64,000 bases of DNA from Ditylenchus dipsaci. Taxonomy: Eukaryota > Nematoda > Chromadorea > Rhabditida > Anguinidae. A program made the position numbers and the translations under genes. Every line of letters begins with the position of its first letter. Position 1 is the first letter of the stretch. Of this stretch, positions 23,913 through 36,700 are shown piece by piece. A model generated the notes under the pieces. It searched no databases. It was not told the origin of the DNA and saw only the letters and a list, made by a program, of their open reading frames with translations. The stretch spans positions 124,001-188,000 of the forward strand of contig SADC01001296.1 of NCBI GenBank assembly GCA_004194705.1, written 5' to 3'.

Positions 23913-24093
23913 CCGTAGCGTAGCCCAGGAAGGGGGGTGGAACGGGCAGGGGGGGCACGTACCCCCCACTCGCCAGATTTTTTCAAAACGGTGTGGGTAA
24001 AATGGCCTTGAAAATTTGAAAAACGTTGTAGATAAAATGGCCAAAAATGGTCTGGTGCGCCAACCCTGTCAGGAAATTCTGGCTACGCCTCTG
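23913..24093. mobile_element. hAT-like MITE
   Basis: Ends CCGTAGCGTAGCCCAGGA and TTCTGGCTACGCCTCTG are inverted. The flanks CTTGGTAA and ATTGGTAA agree at 7 of 8 positions. A GCGTAGCC core near the ends together with an 8-bp TSD is typical of animal hAT MITEs. Confidence 0.75.
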
Positions 24094-24101
24094 ATTGGTA
24101 A

Positions 24102-24711
24102 AAAGAAAGTTACTGACCATCTATACTTAAAAAATTGTACTTTGTTAAGACCCAAAATCATTTATATTTTGAAGTTTTACGTCAAAATCTTGTTTTTAGC
24201 TTCAAAATGGCAATAAGCACTGAATAATATAACTTTTTCCTTTTAAAATTTCCAAATTGTGCTTTTTCAAAAATGTTTTTATACGCATGGCAGGCAGGGG
24301 TATAACGGGTGTGCTCAAAAATTGTCGGCGGTTGGTTTAGTCGACAGTTAACTCCCAAAGAGGTCTGTAAAAATATATCTGTGGCTCGCTGGTGAAATCG
24401 ACTGTCAGGTTCGACTCCCATTGGTGGGCATGCCTTTTCCTAGAATCTTTGCATCCATCCAATTTTTATATTTGCTTGTAATATCTGTCAAGTTTCGTTT
24501 ATTTGAATAATTTCAACGTGTTTTTATCTTTGGTCAAATCAACCAGTATGTTTCAGACAAAGAACAGCATATTTATTCTTCCTTCTCGATTCACTAATTA
24601 AAATTAATCAAGTGTATCCAAACTAGTTAGACACACTTCAGCCAAGAGAATATTCTACTTATCCCAACTACCATCTTTTTCAACCCAATCAGCTGCCATG
24701 CAACAATTTGA
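24102..24711. other. Upstream region of the nephrin-like gene
   Basis: AT-rich sequence with a SINE-like pol III box segment at 24375-24430. It presumably holds the promoter and 5' UTR of the gene that follows; no core element can be recognised with confidence. Confidence 0.4.
24375..24430 (+). repeat. tRNA-derived SINE-like fragment
   Basis: TGGCTCGCTGGTGAAA (A-box-like) and a perfect B box GGTTCGACTCC, about 30 bp apart. The stem regions do not form a tRNA, so a SINE relic is the better reading. Confidence 0.45.
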
Positions 24712-27700
24712 ATGAAAATATTCAAAAGTGCGCTGCTTAGATCCAAGATGTTTGACACTGAGGCCTCCACCTCTGCAGAGACCCAGGCCACTACCAGCCT
24801 TCCTGGATGTCCAATGTCTAGAAGGACTACCGTTTCAGAGAGTAGAAGGAGGTCTTCCAAGCCTTCAAACTTTCTTCCTAAAAGTTCATTTGCCAAATTA
24901 ATGCAGCTGCCAGCCTGCTTAGTACTATGCAGTTTAGTAATGTTAGTGGCGCAAGCGCAGGAGGAGCTGGCCATGCCTCACAATAACCCTTTCCTGGCAG
25001 AGCCTGAGCCTAACCCCTACTATGTCGGTCAGAATCAACCGGGCCCTACCATCAAATGTGCAATTGCGGGAGAGTACAGGAACAGGAGTCGCTATGAATT
25101 GGAGTGGCTCAGGGTCGTCAAAGGCTAGTTACAGATTCAGAGTAACAGAAGGTTTATAATTTTTGCAGGAAATCCAACTACAATCTCAAAAAATAGCTTG
25201 TTGTTCAAAAAAGATTACGATTTGTTGGAGTCATCAAGGGACGGAGAGTACAATCTGAGGATAAGGTCCGTGTCCTTAGTCAGAGACAACGGCAACTTCT
25301 TCTGTCGACTGATTGATCTGGTGGATGGTCACCAGAAACAGAGCAGGCCTGCTGAAGTGGTAGTTGTAGGTGGGTATACAATATAATTGACTATTTAAAA
25401 AGTACTGACCAAAATGCAATTTTTTAATTGATAGAAAAATTATCATAAAATTTGACCATGGGTGGTATAGAACTTGTGATGGCTGACCGGTTAGACCTGG
25501 ATTTTTCGTGAATTCGTGACGACATGTGTTATGGTTTCTGAATGTTAGGTATACTTTTGTCCTGTTTATTATTTTTTTTTCTTCAAAATGACTCCAAATG
25601 ACCACTTGCGCTCATTCTGACTCAGTATGAGACCCATCATATTAACTGTGGAGTTTTTCGTTTAATACACCAGAAATTATACAGTTAACTCGGTGGGTCT
25701 CATACTCAGTCAGAATGAGGGTAGTGCTCTCGATAGAAAAATTATTTTGGTCATCAGGATTTGATCGGAAAAAATAGCCAACGGCCCGAAAACACGCCTC
25801 ATCTAACTACCGTCTAGTCCAAAAAATTAGTTTTGTTTTGAGGCGCTTTATATGCATAACCACGCTGTTTTGAATAAACTAATTTTGGTAATAGTTTTTT
25901 TGGGTAATCCAAAAACTTCTCACTCAACTTTCTTTTCAAACGCAAAAACCCAAATCTCTTTTTATACATTCTATCTGTTGAAAGTCCAGTTTTATGACTC
26001 CATTTCATGTTGTTCACATCATTTAACGATTTTCTCTACTCTTCTTTTTCAAATCCCAACAAAAAATAGAGGGTAGTAGCCACTTCCAACCCATTGAGCA
26101 ATTGGTTGAGCATCAGTAGTATCATTGACTCTGTGGAGCAAATTTTCTTGTGAAAGTCAAGCAAAAAATGGGTTCTTCCTCTTCTTCCCAATGAAATATT
26201 GGGTGAGGCGTCACAAGGACACCATCTATGTATGGCAGTGGTGGCGGCATGATTCACTTTCCTTCCACTTCAATTGTCTTTTCTACAAGTTTTTTTTGAA
26301 CTGACCACGACCATCATGTGCAGAGAGTGAGACTAGTGTGTGTGAGAAACCGTTGCAAGGACAACAACATAGAAAACAAGATGGCTGCGCCGGACAAAAA
26401 TACTCTTCTACTGCCACCAGAATCATGCAGCAGATTTCCACTTGAAGGCCACTTCCCATTGATTTATATTTTTTGTGGATGTTGCGAAAAAATTGTGAAA
26501 GAGACTTGTAAAAAATGGTTGCAGTCTTCATAGCGTCTAACAATGAGACAAAACGTTGGTTCAAAAAGGCTCATAAGGTTCAAAAAAAATTTTAAGTGAA
26601 GAATAACAAGTTTATGCAAAAAACTTCAGTAAACTTCACCAAGAAAGTTTTTTTAGAAAGTACAGTCGAGTCTCGCTGTAGTGGCACCCTAATCTTAACA
26701 CATTTTAAAAACGTCTACCCTAACTATAGTGTCACTCCAACGCCGGTCGCGAGGGGTGGCAATCTAGCGAGACTCGACCGTAACTGCTCCAAATAAAAAA
26801 TTAGAAAGGGCGCTTCCTTTTTGTTGAAAAATAAGTTTCTAAGTTTTAAACAGTAGAAATGTCACACAAAATTGTGCAACAAAAAGAACGTGGGTATATT
26901 GAGGTTAAAAATATGCTTTTTCTGAATTTTAAAATGTGAGACCATCTATTGTATTCTTAAATTTTTTATTCAAATTTACATACATTTTATAAAAATTCCT
27001 TTTTCGATTTACAAGCGTGAAACTAGAAATTTATTTTGTAAAACAAAAAACACAAGAAAATCAGTCATCCATAGGCAATTATACTGTGATAATTACTCCT
27101 CATCCATCTGTTGATGTGCTTTTTTATTTCTATCTGTTGTTGCCTCCATCCACCTGTATCTCCCCCCCCCATTCCCTACCATATTGTGGTGTTCCAGAGA
27201 AAGCGAGTGGAACACCAAATGCTAACCAGGATTAGTGTTCCTTATTGGCTCAACAACAACAAAGATCTATTTGGAAATTATGCAACAAAACAGAGATATG
27301 TAACAACAACCTAAAAAAAACCACAAAATATTGAAACAAATTCTTGAACAAGTAATCATAGCTTCTAACAAAACTATTATAGCATCATAAAAATGAGAAA
27401 AATACTGATCTAGGAACAAAAGATTTGTAGCAAACTTTATTTCATTCAGCTTGTCCCATCTGTTCTTTTGTTTTTTTTCTTCTAAAAGTTGTATAAAAAA
27501 TTCTGTCTCTTAAAATAGTAGTTTCAGATTTTTAGAAACTATGATTTAGTTATAAAAAACTGAAAAATGAATTAGAGCTGAAAAATGAAAACATTCGACA
27601 ATTCGACTGCCGAAGTTATCAGGTTTTCGGTACTTTTGGTAAAGTGCCAGTAATTCAAAGAAGTTCAAAAAAGCCAGTTTTCAAAAGAATTACACGTTTT

Positions 27701-30700
27701 ATCAATCATAAGATTTTATTTAGGTGAAAATTTCTTAAAAAATTTCTATATTTTCGTATACTTTTATAGTTTGTTTTGTTATTTGACGGAAAATTTAAAT
27801 TTTTAAAATTTTTGATTTTCAAACTTTTCAAAATCTTCAATTACTAATTTGACTAATTTTATTGAAAATTTAACTAAATTAGCGATTCCCCTATGACTTT
27901 GAGTTTCAAAATTAAAAATTAATGGAGTATTAGAGTGTGAAAGGACCTTCTGAAGCATTATTGCTGCTGTTTAGTGGTAGAAGGTGATTAATACACCTTT
28001 TCTGTTTTGACTCTCCTCTTATTCAATTATTTTCCAATCTCCAATCCAGAAATGGCTTTTATTGTGTGAATTTAAAGGAGGAGCAAAATTAGCATCACAG
28101 CGAATACTAGCAACCGGACCTTGGTCTTCTTCTCCTCCCGATGAGGGAATGAGGAACTCAGGGAGATTGACTTGTTTCATTTTCCGCTACACCTCACACT
28201 TTCTTCTGGATTTAGCAAGTAATTGTATTTTCACTTGAGCCAATAAGACAAAGGATCCTCAAATTCACAAACAATATACCCATAGAAGATTTTTTAGTTC
28301 AAGGTGGCTTAGTGGAGTAGTTTTCAGTACCGATATACTGTCAAGTCTCGATATAAAATACACCTAAAAAGTTCGTTTATGCCTAGGGATAACTTTTTAA
28401 AGTATTTTGTTAATTATGATCTATGAGTTCAGTCGGAAATATCGCAAGGATTCAGACTTTTCCGATCGCTTTTAAGAAGTACTATTGTTTTAGCATTCGA
28501 TATACGATCACCTAAAACCTAAAATTATATCTCAAAAATAATCGAGGAAAATCGAAATCCTTGCGATATTTTCGACTGGACTCTCAGATCATAATTGACA
28601 AAATACTTTGAAAATTAGGTTAAAAAGTTTGTAGAATCCTAGGCGGGAACAAACTTTTTAGGTGTAGCTTATTTTTAAAAATTGATTCCCAGTCGAGTTG
28701 GTTTTTTTTCCGTTCTTTCAACACTCGCTAATATTATGTGGCTACCGTTTCATACAGTTTTACAAAAGTTAAAAGGACACCGCTAATGCGTTTTGTTAAA
28801 TAAAAAGGTGAATAATTTGGTGTTGGCGCCATTTCACTTCTTACTCACAACTTCTTCTCTTTGGTGCCTGGATTAATCATTGCTTCCGCTCAACACCTTT
28901 CAAAGCAAGCTTTTGTAAATGCCGGCAGCTACCTGAATTCATTAGTGTTTGAGCAAACAAACGAGACCATGGCGACCATCTCCAAAATTAAATGCCAAGG
29001 ATCCAGCCAGTCAAAAGAGTAATACATTTACTTTGGCAAAAAAGAAATTACAGATGTTATCTATTTAAGTAATCCAATTGTTTTTTGTTCGCTAAAAGGC
29101 GATAATCCCAGAAGAGTAAAAAAGCATAAAAAGTGCAAAGTCTAGCTAATCAAGATAACCTGGATTAAGTAATTAAAAAAGGGAAAGACATTTTACTCAG
29201 CCAAAATGTCGCTTTTCAAAAATAATTGATAGTTATGATTGATGTGTTTGCATGCCTGCTGTTAATAGCTTTGGCTAAAAATCGAATGCAACATACCATA
29301 ACTCATACAAGTAATTTTGTGTGGTTTTTCACAAGAAACTGAATATTTTTTGAGCTAGATCAAGTGAATTTATTAAAAATGTTGAAAATTTATAATTCGT
29401 TTGAAATTCAAAAAGATGGAATTAAATCTGAAAGGCTTTGTTTGCAGCCAACTTTCTATAAACAGTCTCGTTAAAGGCCTGAGCATTAGAGACTTGTTTT
29501 CAAAATAACCTCGGTGATGATCCTTAGGGGCTCTTTTTTTAAGACTTGACTGCAAAACAATTGAATTTCAGATCCGACATGCACACTTATTTTGGATGTT
29601 GGCCGACCTTTAAAATTAGTTTGATCCTTCCTATAGATTTTTTTGAATTAAATGATAACTTGTGGGCCGAAAAGACCAGCCTACATTGAGACTGGCACAA
29701 ACATGCTCACAAACATAAAAAGTAAGCAAAACATGTTTGAGTCTGGTCGAATATAATCTGTTCGGATGGCTTGTGCTATGCGCAGTTAGAGCAAACCCAA
29801 CATATTTTTTTCTTTTTTTCTCGAGTTCGAGAAACATGTTTGAGTTCGTTTTAACTTATGCTGTCCTACGCATCGTTAAACCACAAACCAAAAAGAAGGA
29901 ATTAATAAATCTTATGGTGTTTCAACTGTCCGCTACAGTATTTATCCTCACGCTATTATGCATCAATATGTGAAAAGTTGCATTAATGGTTTATCCTCAT
30001 CTCCCAGGAGAGACCATCTTAATCTTGACTCAAAACTTAAGCTTCCGGTCTAAGCTATTCTTCAAGAATGTAATAGATTTTTCGCCCCCCCCCTTCCTGT
30101 CATAATCCAATGGTTTAGGAAGCAGGATATTATGCAAATTTATGCCAGTCTTTTGTTTATTTATCCCAACTCCCAGCAGTATTGCTGTTGATAATAATAT
30201 GTGGACACTAAGCATCTGAATAAGGAGCTGTTAAATCTGGAGGGATTAGGTGATTGACATTGGACTACAGGGGTCAACAGTAATTAGTTTTAATTTAGGG
30301 ACATAATTTTTGAGAACAAAACGAAAGAATACTGAAAAATCAATAATACTGAGTTAAAGATTTGTGTTGACCACCATTTTGGTCTCTTTGCGACAACAAG
30401 CTGATCTTTAGAGCAAACACTTTATTTTCCGTTGTCCAGTCCTTTTTATTAGCCTTCTTTTCTGGCGGCTGTTCTTTTGTTTAGAATATTCTTCTTTGTT
30501 TGCTGAAGGATTTGGAAAAGCATTGATACAAAAATGATCAACACAACAACATATGAAAATAATAAAAAATACTAATCCCCATGTTGATATTCCCCTCGTT
30601 ATCATAAAGATTTAAATTTTTTTTTGTCATTTTAAAGCGATCTTGACCTGAAATTCAGTCGTTTTTTTTCAAACTCAAAAGTTCAAAAAATTTTGTGTGA

Positions 30701-33700
30701 TTTTGTGACTTTTATATATGAAGAAACTCAAAAAAATCCATATACAATATGGAGTTTCCACAATCCCATGAATTGGTTCTCCTGCAGAAGAAAGAGCAGT
30801 AAGTGCTGTTCAATTTGGACGAAGATTCAGATCAAAGCATACAAATTATTCATAAGGCAGTAATTTTTTTAGTTGCTACAACTATATAAGTTCAAATTTC
30901 TATTTTTAACATTTTCTACTTTCTGTACTGCAAAAGAACCCAAAGGGGAGACTCAAAGGGAGGGCACCTCCATTACTACTAGCACCACTTCATAAACCCA
31001 CTTTATTTGGTTAGATCTCTTTATTAACCAGCTCTTCAGCAACTCCCTCCACTTATGCAAAACAGGTAGAACAGCCAGCAAATTAGAAGGAGGCCGTTAA
31101 CAACAACCCTTCTTTGAAACACCGCCAGGCCAATAAACCGCCCAGCAACAAACAAAGCGGCTCCCTTCCACTCCTTTAAAGGGCCTATGCCCTCCAAACT
31201 TTTAACAGCAAAGTAGGCTAATCTGTGCGAGCCAATTGCCCGACAGGGACTAACAAACAAATTAGCTGCAAAAATGCCTAGAGCTAGTACAAGCGGTCAA
31301 ACAAAGAAACAAAAAATTACGAAAAAAGACAATTAAAGTTGAATTTTCGTAAAGATTAGGGATTTGATTAATATATATAAATGTTTGTTTGCAGTTCCTC
31401 CAGAACCCCTACCATAGCTGAACAGCCAGATGGAGCAGTGCGAGAAAACGACTATGTGACCATTAAATGCGAATCGTCCTCCGGCAATCCAACACCCAAA
31501 TTCACCTGGATATTTGACAACAAACAGCTGTGCCTGAGAGTTGGTCGCATGAGAGATCGGATGTGGTTACTGGAGGCTTTTTCCACAATTCAGTGAGTTA
31601 ATGAAATTCTGTTTGATTGAAAACAGCTTAAACTCTTCATGGTCTATCCTAGCGCAGTTTGACTTTTTTTTAAGTTTAGTGCCTAAATCCAAGACAAAAA
31701 CAGTAAAGGCTTCATCCGGGTTCCAATATGACTAAAGAATGTAGAAGTCATAGGAAATGAGATTATTTTTACTGCCAAATATCTCTATCTTAAATTTGAC
31801 TGCCAGCTAGGTACGACAACTTTAAACTAACATTTTGGTCTGGTTGAAGGGCTGAAAACCCTCGAGTTCGTTTCGATATTACCGAAAATGCTCATGATCC
31901 AAACGATAATCGATTTGATGCTTGATTTTCTATCTAAAAACTATTTTGCATTGCAGATGGCACGTCAAAAGTGAAGACAACGGAGGCTACCTAACCTGCC
32001 AGGTCTGGAACCAGGCTATGAATGCCAGTGACGACTCCAAGAGCACCACCACCAACCGGTTGAATGTGAGTTTCTAGATATGCATGCTAAATATTGTACC
32101 CCTAAACAAGTTTGTTGACAGCTTGTCTATGCATTTGTTTGAAATCAATAGAGCATGCACATGATTTAATCAATTAATAAGGGGCACCTGTTGTTGTTAT
32201 TGACACTAGTGGGCATTATAGTCTTGAATGACTGCTCGATGGGCAGTGCAATAATAATAAGGAGATGATGATTATGATCAAACAGATATTAATGGCCGCA
32301 CTTGGCGGCGGCAGGAGTGCCTTTAGTAGTAGGTGTAGGTGACACACATCTAGGTCATCATTCCCGTCTTTGAAAGACAATAAAATGCAAATTCACATTA
32401 ATGAGCACCAGAGGAATACAATAAGTTCTGGCTCGAGAAAAGAATATATAAATAGATGGTATCTAGTTGATTTACAACATTGTTTGTGCAACCAGTCATG
32501 AACACTGGAATGTAACAGAAATACGAGATCGGCATGGTCGCTCTGATATGAAAAGATTAGCGAAACACAGGGCAACTATTAAGTCAGCTGCATGAATTTC
32601 TAAAAAATGCAAACTATGACTAAAATCCCTAAAACATTTTTGCTACAGTCACCTCTCGATATAGGACTACCCTCAGGTTCGTTTCCGCATAGGGTCCGAC
32701 ACTTTTTTTATTCTACTTCTGAGATGATTCGTTAATCTAGTCAAAAATATTGCAAGAATATAGTCACTTTGCCGCAGACAGTGTCTAGCGGCGAAGTGTC
32801 TGCGGCAAAGTGCCATGCGGCAAAGTGTGTAGGAACCATTGATTTTACTGGTCGTTTCTGAAACAGTTAAGTTAAAGACTTTCGACAGTAAGACTGTGGC
32901 GTTTGATATGAACAGGTCTTACTGTCGAAAGTTTTAACTTTTTTGGTTCAAATTCTAGCGTTATTTTTGACTGGATCGACGAATCACATTAGTAGTGGCC
33001 TGAAAAAAAGTATCGGATTCTAGGCGCGAACGAACTTGGAACGAGTTTACTGTACAATAACATTTGTTTGTGAACTTTTTTATTAAACGAACTAGTAACA
33101 AATCACCACTTTGTAGGTTCACTATTCTCCCCGAGTCCAAGTAGGACCGTTAGCCGAACTTAACGTGGAAGAAGGTGACCCAATTGAACTACACTGCAAA
33201 GTGGACGCCAATCCACCCGCCAAGCATGTTGAATGGTACTAACCTTATTAAAATTTTCTGAAACCATCTGATACAATAAAATTTGCAGGCTTCACCCAGC
33301 CACTGTCCGACGCCTTCCCGATGAACACTGGCGTATGGAGTCAGTGGACAGGAGGTATGCCGGCGAATACACCTGCCAAGCCACAATTCCATCGACACTG
33401 GAAGCAGTAAGCTTCACCTAAATGTGCTTTATGGACCGAAAGTAAGCATCAAAGTGGTGACTGAAGACCAAAAAGCTGTTACTGCCCAGAGAATAAACCC
33501 GGCTGAACGTGAACGACTAGTGTTGGACTGTGAGGTGGATGCTAATCCTTGGCTGAACTAGTCTCATGGACTGGTCCTAATGGTTTCAAACATAACGGCA
33601 CTCGACTGGTCATCAGTTCTATAAGCAAGTAAGCGTATAAATATTTTGTAATGATGGCTAGCTTCCACGATAAGAAAAAACAGGACCACCAAAGTGGTAT

Positions 33701-36700
33701 CACAAAAAACATGGCAAAAAGTGCTTAGTCCACCCTGTGAATCTAACTAAATTTGAGACAGAAAAAAGTGAATCTGAGACAGTTTAAAGGTGAAACAGAA
33801 AAAGTTGTGCCTCAAAAAAGTTAGATAACTTTTCCCAAGGCTTTTAAAATTTCCTATATACCACCAGAACTTACTGAACCCTAATTTCAGAGCTCACGTG
33901 GGGCAACTTTACCTGCAATGCCGCCAACACCATGGTCTCCCTGTACAGCCACCAGTCAAGCGTCAACACCAAAACTCCGTCGACCCGCAGTGGAAGCGCC
34001 ACCATTTTTGTTGACGTCAAAAGAAAACTGGCGCTGCAGTCATAATCACCAGTAGAACAACTGTAGACATTGGGCAACGCATACAATTGTCCTGTTCAAT
34101 GGGCGACAATGATCCAGGCAGTCCTCCAGCTCAATTCAGATGGGAGACTCCGGCCTCACACAAAGAGCAGGGACCACTCTCTAACGAAATTAATGTTATG
34201 GAGGCCACCCTGGAAGACAACGGCCTCTACAAATGCATTCCCTACAACGACATAGGCACCGGAGATGAAGCTGTACTCAAAGTTTTGTTATCCAGCCTGC
34301 CAAACTGACCAGAACCTTGCCCTCTGCAAAACCATTGACTGCTGGAGATGTGTATGTATCGTTGGTGTGCGAGGCCCAGGGCTATCCAGCACCCTCTGTG
34401 GATTGGTACAAGGATGGAGCATATATCAGCAGGGATAACAAACGGTGGCAAGTGGGGAGCCAGACTCCAGTTGGAAGGTAGGCTTACTTTTGCATGTGAT
34501 CGTGCTTTTAGTATGAAGACTTGGTATATTTAGCTGTGAAAAGAACGAGTTCTGCCCTCAGACAGTAATCAGCACCTTGAGCTTTGGAGACCAGGTCAGG
34601 TGGTCCGACAAAGGCAATTATAGTTGTCGGGCAGCAACTTAGCCATCAGTAGACCAGCGGATTCAAGTGTCATTAAAGTGACTGTGGCGCATGAACCAGT
34701 CGTTTTGAACCAAAAGTTTCCTGACTACGCATTGGCAGCTGCTAATTTGGGCACTATGGTATGTGTTTTTTTTAAATTTTAGTCACAAATAATGGCATTT
34801 CCCAAATTTTGTGAGTGTAAAAGCAATTTTTAGGCTCGAATCTCGTGTTTTGTATCTGCCAGACCTGAGCCCCGGTTCACATGGACTCGCAACGGGGAAG
34901 AGATTACATCTAAATTCGAGCCTCATTACTCTATTCGTGACAGTCGTCTTTACGATAGACTCGATGAGTAAGTAGTTTTGGGCTCTATATGTGTTTGGCC
35001 GGCTCCTAAAAAAATATACATAACCACACCTGTTGTTTTTGTCCAATTTTTTTTGATACTCTTAAAAACCACTGATTTTAATCGATTTTTGACAAAAAAA
35101 ATAATAAAAAAATTCCAATTTTTTTTGTCTCTAAGCTTATTTTTCTCGTAGACTCGAGACCCGGTCGAACACATCCAGTTTTCCTTATTATACTTCTTCA
35201 TAGTACTTTCAGGACCAAATTTTCAGGTATGAGTCAGTGCTTGAATTGTCTGATGTATCAGAAGCAGACTTTGGCTCCTATTATTGTCAAGCAAGGAATG
35301 GTAACGGGGGCGGTGTCACTCCAAACAAAGCTAATGTTGAGATCCGACTCCAAGCTAAAAGTAAAACTTTCTTGCATAGAAAGTTATGTTCATACTAATG
35401 AAATTATTTTTAGGTCGTCCCAGACCCCAATCATAATTCGAGTGCTGGAAGCTGCGTCCACTTGGCTGCAATAGGCTGGAAAGCAGGCTTCGACGGAGGA
35501 GAATCCCAGACTTTTGAGCTGGAGTACAGAGCCGTGGACCCCTACACCGGCCAATACACTGAAGAGGACAGCCCTACTACTTTTGTCTTTGATGGCTCAA
35601 ACACAACTTCCCTGGTCTATTATAGTCAAGAGCCAACCATTAGAGCCAGAAGAAGCTTAGGAGAAAGTGAAGGAGAAATATTTGCAGTCCACAATCTGAC
35701 CAAACTACGTCCTATGAGCTCTTTTTGGTATAGGGTAAGAGCTAGGAACGCAATGGGCATATCAGAGTGGACAGCTATTACTAGCGCTGTGACTCTAGAT
35801 GCACAGGAGAGTGTGGGAGATGGAGACTTGCTGGCTCCTGAATCTATGCTTTATTTGCCTGATGAACACAAAATGATTGTACAGGTAGGAATCTTGCATT
35901 GTTTATTGATTAAAGGTAGATTACACCTACAGTCAAAACTCATATTAACGTAACACCCAAAAGTTCGTTCCCTGACGATATTTGCAGACAGACTGTCAAA
36001 CAGAACTAGGAAAATTTTTAAAAAATCGAGGTAAAAAAAAGTGTCGGACCCTAGGCGGGAACGAACTTGTGGGTGTTACGTTAATGGGAGGTTTGACTGT
36101 AGTTTTTATAGGGTTTTTCATGTTTGTGTGTTCTACTGAACATTTTTGCCGTGAAATATTCTTTTTACAAAAATTTAATTTAAAACTCAAATTTTCTACA
36201 ATAATAAGACAAATCAAGCGTCTAACCTCAGGTTCTCAAGAAACTACTAAGAAACTGACCTGCTGTCAATAAATCGCTTTTTGAAAGCCAATTGTACTTA
36301 CTCAATCCCTAATTTTTAGCCTCGCAAAGCCAATGGTGCCCACTTGACCTACTCTAACCATCAGCAGCACAACGCTCAAAGCTTTGAAAGCAAACCTCAA
36401 TGTCTTTTGCTCTACGCTCTGTCAGAGAAGAAGAAGAGGGGGTTTACAGAAGCATCAACTGCTATCCTGTTAAACCCACCAGCCAGCAAAAATCATCTTC
36501 ATCTTCCAATTACAGCCTTGTACTTGAAGAAATAAAATTAGCTGAAAGGTTCAAAGCTAGATACTGCTACAAACACGATTTGACCACTTGCTCTGCCTCC
36601 TTGGAAATCTATGGTTAGTTTTGATGTATATAAAGTTGTTAGCTGATCCCAGTTGAATGAGAAAAAAAAAGAATCTATGGCCTGTTTTGAGGTTAAACCT

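Larger units (their letters stand above)
25370..31394. other. 6 kb intron of the nephrin-like gene
   Basis: Separates exon 2 from exon 3 and holds repeats: a hairpin at 25605-25725, a short MITE at 26663-26780 and a degraded CAGTC-type MITE at about 28342-28690. Near 28315 an A-box-like GTGGCTTAGTGG is cut off where that MITE starts. No further Ig exon was found inside. Confidence 0.6.

Noticed and set aside
35996..36217. Minus-strand frame opposite the nephrin-like gene
   Set aside because: It overlaps a TA-type MITE and its shared GTTCGTTCCC block; similar frames occur at other MITEs (for example 14752-15021).
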